This document shows, piece after piece, positions 17,262 to 25,418 of a stretch of DNA of 64,000 bases. Numbering within the stretch: position 1 is the first letter of the stretch; each line of letters begins with the position of its first letter. Made by a program: the position numbers and the translations under genes. The notes below the pieces were generated by a model, which worked only from the letters and a program-made list of their open reading frames with translations, made no database searches and had not been told where the DNA came from. The DNA comes from Candidatus Zhuqueibacterota bacterium (GTDB lineage: Bacteria; Zhuqueibacterota; Zhuqueibacteria; Zhuqueibacterales; Zhuqueibacteraceae): contig JAKEEU010000194.1 in the NCBI GenBank assembly GCA_022616415.1, positions 40,569 through 104,568 on the forward strand. The letters run 5' to 3'.

Positions 17262-17334
17262 GCTGCATTGGTGATTTCGATTTTTCTGGCAAAGGCTGGC
17301 CGCCGTGTGCTGGTTTTGGAATAACTCGAAACGC
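17262..17334 (+). pseudogene. Remnant of a phytoene-desaturase-like FAD oxidoreductase gene
   Basis: Translation in one frame gives ALVISIFLAKAGRRVLVLE, then stop, then LETQRE. This parallels GLVTAAYLAKAGRRVLVLERRETLGG at the N-terminus of the intact CrtI-like gene (25419-27005). At DNA level about three quarters of the bases match over roughly 67 positions, with an in-frame TAA where the intact gene has CGA. Neither the beginning (GAG motif) nor the rest of the gene is present. It is a decayed fragment of a paralogue or partial duplication. Confidence 0.85.
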
Positions 17335-17364
17335 AAAGAGAAAATCCGCTGGAGCTTATGAGCC

Positions 17365-20300
17365 ATGCGAAAAATCATTTTTCTCTCTTTTCTCGCCGGC
17401 TTTCATGTTCCTGTAACCGTCTCTGCCCAAACTCCGCAGCACGACGCAGAACGGAGCCGGCACGAAGCCGGCATGCCTTTTGTCAGAAATTACAGCCCAA
17501 AAGAATACGGCGCCTCCGCTCAAAACTGGGCGATTACCCAAGATACGCGCGGCGTCTTGTATTTTGGCAACGGCAGCGGCGTGCTTGAATACGACGGCGT
17601 TTCGTGGCGCTTGATCGCATTGCCCAACCAATCAAGTGTCTTCTCGCTCGCCATTGACGACAGCGGGAGCGTTTATGTTGGAGGATATGCCGATTTCGGC
17701 TATTTGGCGCCAGATTCCATCGGCAACATGCAATTTATCTCGCTCCTTAATCATGTGCCGCAAGAAGATCGCCAATTCAACGAGGTGTGGGAGACGTGCG
17801 TTACCTCGCATGGCGTTTACTTCAGAACGGATCAACGTCTTTTCTGTTGGTCAAATCATCAACTCCGGGTTTGGAAGTCCAGCACCTCGTTTCATGCGGC
17901 CTTTGTCGTGCGCGAGATACTTTATATTCAACAATGGGGCGTCGGGCTGATGCAAATGACGGGCGCTTCTTTGCAATTGATTCGTGGCGGGGAAGAATTT
18001 TCCGACGAGCGTATCGACGTCATCCTGCCTTACGATGAGGAAAAAATCCTGATCGGCCTCCGTATCTCGGGTTTGTTTTTATATCATGGCGCTGGCTTGC
18101 AGCCCTTTCAAACCGCGGCGGCAGCGTTCCTGCGTGAGAATCAGCTTTATCACGGCGCGGTTTTGCCGAACAGCGACCCTACGGGCGTAGCTTTTGCCTT
18201 GGCAACGGAGCGAGGCGGCGTGGCGATCATCGACCGGCAAGGAAATGTCGTGCAGCTTTTGAACAAAGCCGCGGGCTTGCGAGACAATACCGTTAATTTT
18301 GTTTTTTTCGATCGTCATGGCGCGGCAGTGCTGGCGCTGGAAAGGGGCATTGCTCGCGCCGAAATATTTTCCCCGCTCTCCCGCTACGGTGAACAATCCG
18401 GACTCAAAGGTTTTGTCATGTCGATTCTCCGGCACGAGGGAATTTTGTACGTGGCGACGAGTTTGGGCGTTTTTTATTTGCAATCACCATTCGAAATGTT
18501 TCCGTTGCAAAACGAATTTCAACCGGTGGCAGGCATTGCGACACAGTGTTGGGCCTTGCTCGCCATGGGCGAAGCATTGCTCGTCGCCAGCAATGACGGG
18601 ATTTATCGTATTGAAAATCGCAAGGCTGCCTTGATCAAAAAGTCAACTCAAGGCGACTTTGCCGCGTTGTGTCTCCATCGTTCCAGGCAAGACACCAATC
18701 GAGTTTACGTCGGGCTAACTGATGGTTTGGCCGCTTTGCGGTATAATCCGGTGACAAAAAATTGGATCGATGAAGGAAGACTCGCTGCCATTCACGAAAC
18801 CATTTGGACGATTGCCGAGAGCGACGACGGCAGACTATGGCTGGGATCGGAATCGCAAGGCGTCTTGCGTGTGGATTTCACCGTGCGCAAAGATTCTCCC
18901 CAAATAGAACGCTTTGATTCTCGAAACGGCTTGCCAAGTGGATGGATCGGCGTTTATCCAATCGCCGATAAAACGATTTTTACAAGCATGCAAGGCGTCT
19001 ATCGCTTTCACGAAGCCGCTCAACGCTTTCTGCCGGATTCGAGCTTTGGAGTTTACAACGCTCGAGCGGTTGGCGTCGTAGTCGAAGACAAACAGGAGAA
19101 CATCTGGTTCGATGCGGCTGGATTGAATTGTGCTCAACGCCGCGCCGGAGGAGCTTTCGCTTTGCTCCGAACCCCTTTTCTCAAAATTCCCAAGTTTGAG
19201 ATCAATGCCATTTATCCGGAAGAAGGCGGCGTTGCCTGGTTGGGCGGCGACGAAGGGCTGGTGCGCTACGACGCCAACATTCAAAAAAATTATGCTGTGG
19301 ATTATCCGGCGCTGATTCGTTGCGTTGCTTCGCTCCAAAGGGATGAGACGGTTATTTTTGCCGGAGCATTTCGAAATCAAAATCGCGCGGCCCCAACCCT
19401 GGCCTATGCTGACAACACGCTGCGCTTCGAATTTGCCGCTCCCAATTTTGCAGCCGAATCAAAAAATCAATTTCAATTCTATCTGAAAGGATTTGACCAA
19501 GGCTGGTCGGCGTGGAGCCGGGAAAGCAAAAAGGACTACACCAATCTGCCGGAGGGAAATTACCGTTTTCACGCGCGGGCCAGGGACGTTTACCAGCATG
19601 AAAGCCGCGAAGCGGTTTATGCCTTCAGAATTTTGCCGCCCTGGCATCGCGCTTGGTGGGCGTATGGCTTGTACATTTTGGCGTTCGCCACCGCGCTATT
19701 TGCTTATGGCCGTTACAAAACCAAAGCGCAAGCGCAGGCATTGGAAAAGGAGCGGCAAATCAACGAGCGCCTGCGTCGGGTTGACAAGCTTAAAGACGAA
19801 TTTTTGGCGAATACCTCTCACGAGCTGCGCACGCCGTTGCACGGGATCATCGGCCTCGCTGAATCTCTCACTGATGGTTTCACGGAAGCGCCGCCAGAGA
19901 ATACGCGCGCCAATCTCGCGATGATCGTCGCCTCGGGCAAAAGGTTGGCCGCGCTGGTCAACGACATTCTCGATTTTTCGGAGATGAAAACGCGAAATCT
20001 GGAGCTGCAATGCAAGCCGGTCGATATTCGCATTCTCACCGGCGTGGTGCTGAAACTCAGCGAGCCGCTGCTCGCCGGGAAAAACCTGGTGTTGAAAAAT
20101 GAAATTGCGGAGAATATCCCGTCCGTTCATGCCGACGAAAATCGGCTGCAGCAAATCATGCACAATCTCGTGGGCAATGCCATCAAATTTACTCCCTCCG
20201 GAGAGGTGACGGTTTCGGCGGCACCCAACAACGACATGGTGGAAACCAGTGTGTCGGATACCGGCATTGGCATACCGCGGGAAAAATTTGGCGACATCTT

Positions 20301-21852
20301 CAAGTCATTCGAGCAAGTCGAGACGTCGATGGCGCGAGAATATGGCGGCACCGGCTTGGGCCTGGCGATCACCAAAGAGTTGGTGGAACTGCACGGCGGC
20401 ACCATTCGAGTTGAATCCCAAGTTGGCAAAGGCTCGACGTTTACTTTTACTTTGCCAAAGTCCGAAGTTGCAAAGTCCGAAGTCATGAAAGTCGAAGTCG
20501 CGAGGGTTCGGGAGGTGAAGCGCGGAGCGTCGAGCGTCGAGCGCGAGGCAATAGATTCTTACGCGTTACGCCCTGCACTTCACGCTCGACGCTCCACGGC
20601 GCCGAACGGCGAGTTCAAAATACTTATCGTGGATGATGAACCGATCAACCAGCAAGTCTTGGCCAATCATCTTGCCCGTGTTAATTATGATTTTGTTCAG
20701 GCTTTCAATGGTGAGGAAGCTTTGCAAGCCATCGACCGAGGAGAAAAGTTTGACCTGGTGCTCTTGGACATTATGATGCCCAAGCTCTCCGGCTATGAAG
20801 TGTGCAAGCGCATTCGCGAGAAATTTCTGCCAAGCGAGCTGCCGGTTATTATGGTAACGGCGAAAGACCAGGTTGCCGACCTGCTCGAAGGTTTTGCTTC
20901 GGGCGCCAACGATTATCTCGCCAAGCCGTTCTCCAAAGATGAGCTGCTGGCCCGCCTAAAAACGCATCTGAATTTGTTGCGCATCAATTCCGTCTGCGCG
21001 CGTTTCGTGCCGCACGAGTTTCTGCGCTTTCTCAACAAGGAAAGCATCACCGACATCAAGCTGGGCGACAACGTGCAGATGGAGATGACGGTTTTTGTGT
21101 CGGACATTCGCTCGTTTACCGCACTATCGGAGCAGATGACGCCGGCGGAAAATTTTGCTTTTATTAATGATTATCTGGCCAACGTCGGGCCGTTGATCCG
21201 GCAGCACCACGGTTTCATCAACCACTACACCGGCGACGGGGTGATGGCGCTGTTTCCACGAAAAGCGGAGGACGCGCTCGTCAACGCCGTTGTCACGCAG
21301 CGATTGCTGGCGGGCTTTAACGCCGAACGCCGGCAGCGCGGCAAGCCGCCGATTCGCGTCGGCATCGGCTTGCACACCGGAAATTTGATGCTCGGCATCG
21401 TCGGCGAGACGGAGCGCATGCAAGGGGATATTTTCGCCGATGCCGTCAATCTGGCGAGCCGCATCGAAGGCTTGAGCAAGCTCTACGGCGTTTCCATCGT
21501 CATCAGCGAACAGACGTTGTCGCGGCTCGATCATGCCGAAACATACAACACGCGGTTCTTGGGCAAGGTGCAAGTCAAGGGCAAGAAAGAATGCGTTTCG
21601 GTGTTTGAAATTTACGACGGCGATCCGGCGCCGATCATCGAGCTGAAGCTGAAAACCAAAACGGATTTTGAAGAAGGGCTGCACTGCTATTTTGCCAAGG
21701 ATTTCGCCCAAGCCGTCGTGCGCTTTAAGAATGTCTTGACGGCCAATCCGAATGATAAAACCGCAGAGCTTTACTTGCGGCGCTCCGCGCGTTTTGTGGT
21801 CGAAGGGGTTACGGCTGATTGGGAGGGCGTTGAAACGATGGAGAGCAAGTGA
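17365..21852 (+). CDS. Giant hybrid histidine kinase: beta-propeller sensor, kinase, receiver, class III nucleotide cyclase, TPR
   Basis: 1495 residues. Domains in order: signal peptide (1-21); two-component-regulator propeller repeats (about 45-620) and a Y_Y_Y domain (about 665-735), both predicted extracytoplasmic; one membrane helix (about 755-775); HisKA with phosphoacceptor H819 (SHELRTPLH); HATPase (DTGIGIP, GGTGLGLAI); a low-complexity linker (about 1032-1083); receiver with D1135 (LLDIMMPK); class III adenylate/guanylate cyclase with metal aspartates D1247 and D1291; and a C-terminal TPR-like pair (about 1435-1480). It resembles the SusR-like sensors that detect polysaccharide fragments, but with a cyclase in place of a DNA-binding output, so the output may be cAMP or cGMP. 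The linker is encoded by heptamer repeats. Confidence 0.93.
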   Translation: MRKIIFLSFLAGFHVPVTVSAQTPQHDAERSRHEAGMPFVRNYSPKEYGASAQNWAITQDTRGVLYFGNGSGVLEYDGVSWRLIALPNQSSVFSLAIDDSGSVYVGGYADFGYLAPDSIGNMQFISLLNHVPQEDRQFNEVWETCVTSHGVYFRTDQRLFCWSNHQLRVWKSSTSFHAAFVVREILYIQQWGVGLMQMTGASLQLIRGGEEFSDERIDVILPYDEEKILIGLRISGLFLYHGAGLQPFQTAAAAFLRENQLYHGAVLPNSDPTGVAFALATERGGVAIIDRQGNVVQLLNKAAGLRDNTVNFVFFDRHGAAVLALERGIARAEIFSPLSRYGEQSGLKGFVMSILRHEGILYVATSLGVFYLQSPFEMFPLQNEFQPVAGIATQCWALLAMGEALLVASNDGIYRIENRKAALIKKSTQGDFAALCLHRSRQDTNRVYVGLTDGLAALRYNPVTKNWIDEGRLAAIHETIWTIAESDDGRLWLGSESQGVLRVDFTVRKDSPQIERFDSRNGLPSGWIGVYPIADKTIFTSMQGVYRFHEAAQRFLPDSSFGVYNARAVGVVVEDKQENIWFDAAGLNCAQRRAGGAFALLRTPFLKIPKFEINAIYPEEGGVAWLGGDEGLVRYDANIQKNYAVDYPALIRCVASLQRDETVIFAGAFRNQNRAAPTLAYADNTLRFEFAAPNFAAESKNQFQFYLKGFDQGWSAWSRESKKDYTNLPEGNYRFHARARDVYQHESREAVYAFRILPPWHRAWWAYGLYILAFATALFAYGRYKTKAQAQALEKERQINERLRRVDKLKDEFLANTSHELRTPLHGIIGLAESLTDGFTEAPPENTRANLAMIVASGKRLAALVNDILDFSEMKTRNLELQCKPVDIRILTGVVLKLSEPLLAGKNLVLKNEIAENIPSVHADENRLQQIMHNLVGNAIKFTPSGEVTVSAAPNNDMVETSVSDTGIGIPREKFGDIFKSFEQVETSMAREYGGTGLGLAITKELVELHGGTIRVESQVGKGSTFTFTLPKSEVAKSEVMKVEVARVREVKRGASSVEREAIDSYALRPALHARRSTAPNGEFKILIVDDEPINQQVLANHLARVNYDFVQAFNGEEALQAIDRGEKFDLVLLDIMMPKLSGYEVCKRIREKFLPSELPVIMVTAKDQVADLLEGFASGANDYLAKPFSKDELLARLKTHLNLLRINSVCARFVPHEFLRFLNKESITDIKLGDNVQMEMTVFVSDIRSFTALSEQMTPAENFAFINDYLANVGPLIRQHHGFINHYTGDGVMALFPRKAEDALVNAVVTQRLLAGFNAERRQRGKPPIRVGIGLHTGNLMLGIVGETERMQGDIFADAVNLASRIEGLSKLYGVSIVISEQTLSRLDHAETYNTRFLGKVQVKGKKECVSVFEIYDGDPAPIIELKLKTKTDFEEGLHCYFAKDFAQAVVRFKNVLTANPNDKTAELYLRRSARFVVEGVTADWEGVETMESK
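20525..20600. repeat. Degenerate 7-bp tandem array inside the hybrid-kinase gene
   Basis: GAGCGTC, GAGCGTC, GAGCGCG, then after 13 bases TTACGCG, TTACGCC, CTGCACT, TCACGCT, CGACGCT and CCACGGC. The outer parts form a perfect 13-bp inverted repeat (GGAGCGTCGAGCG at 20524-20536, its complement at 20583-20595). It encodes the linker between the kinase and receiver domains. AAGTCCGA words precede it (20458-20510). Confidence 0.8.
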
Positions 21853-21953
21853 AAATTGGTGTGGCGTGTATCATTGCGGGGCAAAAATAATCTTTAAAGC
21901 GCTTTGGCTGAGTTGTAAATTTTCAACTATTTTCATCTTGTCGATGATGGCTT

Positions 21954-22373
21954 TTACTTCAGTTTGTGACGCAATCTTGCGTGTCCAAAATAAACGCAAA
22001 CAAGAGCCAAATCCACTACGCTAATGCCATTTTGTTTACAGTATCGTACTGCTTGTTTATCATTACTCAACAGACGGCCTCGACGATTTTTAGACAAGAC
22101 TATCGCCTCACGTTCACCGGCATTTAATTTCTTGGGTAATCCCTGGGCCAGCTTTTGCTCGTTTTCTGAAAGATGGAGGATTTGAAGCTTGCCACCAACA
22201 GCATGTAAAATGACCTCAAGGTGTTTTTGGCCATAAGCCAGTCCTGTTTGCAGTTCCCGATGAACTGCCGGCGGAATAAAAATCGTGGCGTTGGGAAATA
22301 AACGGAAGAGCAGAGGCAAAGACTCACCGGCAGCTAATGAGCTGAGAATGTTAGTATCGCTGATTACGAGCAC
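21954..22373 (-). CDS. PIN-domain ribonuclease toxin (DUF3368-like)
   Basis: 139 residues. The PIN acidic residues are visible: D6 in VISDTNILSSLAAG, the Glu in AVHRELQTG, the Glu in NAGEREAIVLS and the Asp in LLSNDKQAV. Members of this group cleave RNA and are neutralised by the UPF0175-type protein encoded just upstream. The start overlaps that gene by 10 bases, the usual antitoxin-then-toxin order. The pair lies between the hybrid kinase gene and a divergently read peptidase gene. Confidence 0.88.
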   Translation of the reverse strand: MLVISDTNILSSLAAGESLPLLFRLFPNATIFIPPAVHRELQTGLAYGQKHLEVILHAVGGKLQILHLSENEQKLAQGLPKKLNAGEREAIVLSKNRRGRLLSNDKQAVRYCKQNGISVVDLALVCVYFGHARLRHKLK

Positions 22374-22699
22374 AAAAGCCCCTCATGTTCAAGTTCTTTG
22401 GTAACTGCATCCATCTCGTCGGCCGTAAAGTCAGTCTCCACCAAAACTGAAATATTGCGCTTTCTGAGAATGTCAATCAATTCCCATCGAGTAATGTTTG
22501 CCAGTTCTGCTGCCCGTCCCAGACTGCACTTATCTGCAAGGTAAAGAGCAATGGCTTCCTCGACTGTGGCCTGTTCAGGCAAACCGTCGTCGATTCGAAA
22601 CTTCAACATTTCGGCCAAGACGCGTTGGTCGACAGGTGAAAGGCTTTGAGCAAGCTCAAAAACCTGTTGAATTGTTAAATTTTCTGCTTGTACGTTCAT
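22364..22699 (-). CDS. UPF0175-family antitoxin
   Basis: 111 residues from ATG 22699, preferred over ATG 22708 because AAGGATGAGG then forms a properly spaced ribosome binding site. The family core is EAIALYLADKCSLGRAAELA, continuing NITRWELIDIL, a helix-turn-helix-like segment typical of UPF0175 antitoxins. A 7-bp inverted repeat (TTTTAGG at 22714-22720, CCTAAAA at 22747-22753) lies just upstream and could be the autoregulatory operator. Confidence 0.88.
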   Translation of the reverse strand: MNVQAENLTIQQVFELAQSLSPVDQRVLAEMLKFRIDDGLPEQATVEEAIALYLADKCSLGRAAELANITRWELIDILRKRNISVLVETDFTADEMDAVTKELEHEGLLCS

Positions 22700-22832
22700 C
22701 AGCCTCATCCTTATTTTAGGTGCTCATTTTTTGATTTGTTATTTATCCTAAAACTTTTTAAATATACTAATTTTCTTTTTACAATGCAAGCGATCCTTGC
22801 TATTCATTTGCTACCAAAACAAGGATGAACCC

Positions 22833-25196
22833 ATGACAAAATCCCAATTCATTGTCTTTCTCCTGCAAAGTTTGATTTTCGCTGTGCCGCTCTTTGCTCA
22901 ATCCGCTCCCCCAAAAGGAGACGCAACGCTCGAGCACGCCCGCAAAATTCTCAAATCCACGCCGCTCATCGACGGGCATAACGATCTGCCGTGGGAGATT
23001 CGAAGGAATGCGCAGGCGCCGCACGATGTAGAGGCCTACGATCTTCGCAAGCGGACGCCGGGACATACCGATCTCGCGCGGCTAAAAGAGGGGCTCGTTG
23101 GCGCGCAATTTTGGTCGGTGTATATTCCAGGCGAGATCAAAGCCGAAGGTTTTGCCAAAGTTCAATTGGAACAGATCGACATCGCCCGCCGCGTGATCGA
23201 GCGCTATCCGGAAAGTTTGGCTTTGGCGCTTACCGCGGCTGATATTGAAGCGATTTTCAAAACGGGCCGCATCGCCTCGCTGCTCGGCATGGAAGGCGGC
23301 CACGCCATCGAAAATTCTCTTGGCGCGCTGCGCGCCTTTTATGCGCTCGGGGCTCGCTACATGACGCTCACCCATAATGTCACTTTGGACTGGGCCGACG
23401 CCGCGGCAGACGCGCCCAAGCACAACGGCCTTACTGCGTTTGGCAAAGAGGTGGTTCGTGAAATGAACCGCTTGGGCATGTTGATTGACCTTGCTCACGT
23501 CTCGCCGAAAGTGATGAGCGACGCTCTCCGCTTCAGCGAAGCGCCGGTAATTCTCTCGCATTCATCTGCCCGCGCCCTCACGAATCACGCCCGCAATGTT
23601 CCGGATTCGATTTTGGCGCGGCTGCCAAAAAACGGCGGCGTGGTGATGGTGACTTTCGTTCCCGTCTTTGTTTCGCAGGAAGTCATGGATTGGGATGCTC
23701 CCATCCGCGAGCGCTTCGCGAAAGCCGCTTCGGATAAGGAGCGCGACCACATTCGGAAGGAATACGAGGCGGCGCATCCCATGCCCAAGGCCACCATCAG
23801 CCAAGTCGCCGATCACATCGAACACGTCCGCAAAGTTGCCGGCATTGATCACGTCGGGATTGGCAGCGACTTCGATGGAACTTCGGCGCTGCCAGTCGGT
23901 TTGGAAGACGTTTCCAAGTTTCCCAACCTTTTCGCCGAGCTGATCCGCCGAGGGTGGAGTGACGTGGACTTAAAGAAGCTGGCGGGCGAGAATCTTTTGC
24001 GCGTGCTGCGAGAGGCGGAGGCGACAGCCCAACGACTGCAAAGAATTCGGCCACCTTCCACGGCCACTATCGAGAAGCTGGATGGCCTGCAAACAAACTT
24101 GCAATATGTGACCATGGCCGCGAAGATTGTTAGCGCCTTAAAATTGCGCGAAGGCGAGCGCGTGCTCATCCGCTTCGATCCCGAATATTTCAATGACTTG
24201 GTCGGGCCGTTGCGCCACCACATCCGCGCGGTCGGAGCGGTGGATATTGGCGCGCTGGAATACATCGAGAGCGCTGCCATCCGAAATGTTGTGCCAGCGG
24301 ACGAAGCTCGACGCGCTGAGGCGCAGTCACAGGCGTTTGAGCAGTTGCTGGAAGCGGTGGACGTTTACTTATGGTTACCCGTCCGCACTGATCAGCGTGA
24401 GATTCCCACGCCGGAATCGCTCGCACTCCAAAAATGGTTGGACAAAGGCGGTATGCGTCGCCAAATTCATTTCCACTGGTCGCAAGGCAGCGTGTTGGCC
24501 GATGGATTGGCCGGGGAGCATTCAGCGACGCTCGATTCGGTTTATCAAAGCGCTCTTGATATTGATTACGCTGCCCTCTCAGCGACGCAAGATCGCGTCA
24601 CTAATCTGCTACGCTCCGGCACAGTGCGCGTGCGCACGTCTGCCGGAACGGATCTGAATTTCCGCATTGGTGAGCGTCCATTCAACAAGCAGAATGGTGA
24701 TGCCTCACCCGCGCACATGCAGAAGGCGGCGGTTCGCATCGATCGTGAAATCGAGCTGCCCGCCGGCGTCGTGCGCGTTGCACCGTTGGAAGAGACGGTT
24801 AATGGCCGCATCGTGATTCTCTCAGCCCGTTTCGGTGACAAAACGGCGCGCCAACTCAAACTGGAAATCAGTCGCGGTCGCGTGACACGAGTCGAAGCAG
24901 ATGAAAACCTTGCTGCCGTTGAAGCCGCACTCAATGCCGGAGGTGAGGCCGCACGCCGCTTCCGTGAGTTCGCGCTCGGTTTCAATCCCAAGCTCGCAAC
25001 TTCCGCCGCGAGTCCGGTGCTCCCTTATTTTGGATACGGCGCCGGCATCGTCCGCTTGAGCCTCGGCGATAATCAGGAGCTGGGTGGCTCGGTGCGCGGC
25101 AATTTCGTGCGCTGGTTTTTCTTCCCCGATGCGACGGTTGAAGTTGATGGGCGAACGTTGGTGCGTGAGGGAAAATTGATTGAAGTAGCCCGCTAA
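22833..25196 (+). CDS. Fusion of M19 membrane dipeptidase with an M29-aminopeptidase-like domain
   Basis: 787 residues from ATG 22833 (AAGGA 7 bases upstream), with a signal peptide ending near LFAQS. Residues about 30-400 are a complete renal-dipeptidase (M19) domain with zinc ligands H49 and D51 (DGHND), the Glu in GMEGGHAIEN, LAHVS, LSHSSARA and the Asp in GIGSDFDG. Residues about 410-787 resemble M29 thermophilic aminopeptidases (REFALGFNP, RLSLGDNQELGGS and a final DGRTLVREGKL), but the late His metal ligands of true M29 enzymes appear replaced (RLSLG for HLALG, no H-x-D). The second domain may therefore be inactive or bind differently. It is probably a periplasmic peptide-processing enzyme. 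Confidence 0.85.
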   Translation: MTKSQFIVFLLQSLIFAVPLFAQSAPPKGDATLEHARKILKSTPLIDGHNDLPWEIRRNAQAPHDVEAYDLRKRTPGHTDLARLKEGLVGAQFWSVYIPGEIKAEGFAKVQLEQIDIARRVIERYPESLALALTAADIEAIFKTGRIASLLGMEGGHAIENSLGALRAFYALGARYMTLTHNVTLDWADAAADAPKHNGLTAFGKEVVREMNRLGMLIDLAHVSPKVMSDALRFSEAPVILSHSSARALTNHARNVPDSILARLPKNGGVVMVTFVPVFVSQEVMDWDAPIRERFAKAASDKERDHIRKEYEAAHPMPKATISQVADHIEHVRKVAGIDHVGIGSDFDGTSALPVGLEDVSKFPNLFAELIRRGWSDVDLKKLAGENLLRVLREAEATAQRLQRIRPPSTATIEKLDGLQTNLQYVTMAAKIVSALKLREGERVLIRFDPEYFNDLVGPLRHHIRAVGAVDIGALEYIESAAIRNVVPADEARRAEAQSQAFEQLLEAVDVYLWLPVRTDQREIPTPESLALQKWLDKGGMRRQIHFHWSQGSVLADGLAGEHSATLDSVYQSALDIDYAALSATQDRVTNLLRSGTVRVRTSAGTDLNFRIGERPFNKQNGDASPAHMQKAAVRIDREIELPAGVVRVAPLEETVNGRIVILSARFGDKTARQLKLEISRGRVTRVEADENLAAVEAALNAGGEAARRFREFALGFNPKLATSAASPVLPYFGYGAGIVRLSLGDNQELGGSVRGNFVRWFFFPDATVEVDGRTLVREGKLIEVAR

Positions 25197-25239
25197 GATT
25201 TTGAGCGCCAAAAACCTTTACAAACAGCGCAAAGCTTTT

Positions 25240-25295
25240 CCAACGGATTGAAGAACCCAACCGATCTAATCCGTTGGGTTTTTCTATCCGTTTGG
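25240..25295 (+). terminator. Nested CCAACGGAT-family hairpin / terminator after the M19 fusion gene
   Basis: The outer arms CCAACGGAT (25240-25248) and ATCCGTTTGG (25286-25295) enclose an inner stem AACCCAACCGAT (25254-25265) with ATCCGTTGGGTT (25269-25280, one mismatch), followed by a T run. The layout is the same as at 36658-36720 and 38002-38056. Confidence 0.8.
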
Positions 25296-25418
25296 AGACT
25301 ATTGTCTTTGCGAACTCGCCGGTTTGAGGCGAAGCTTCGTTGGATAATAAGACAGAAAGATGGATGACAGAAAATTTTTTTTTAAATTAATGTTCGATTC
25401 TCAACGACTCATCAAAGA

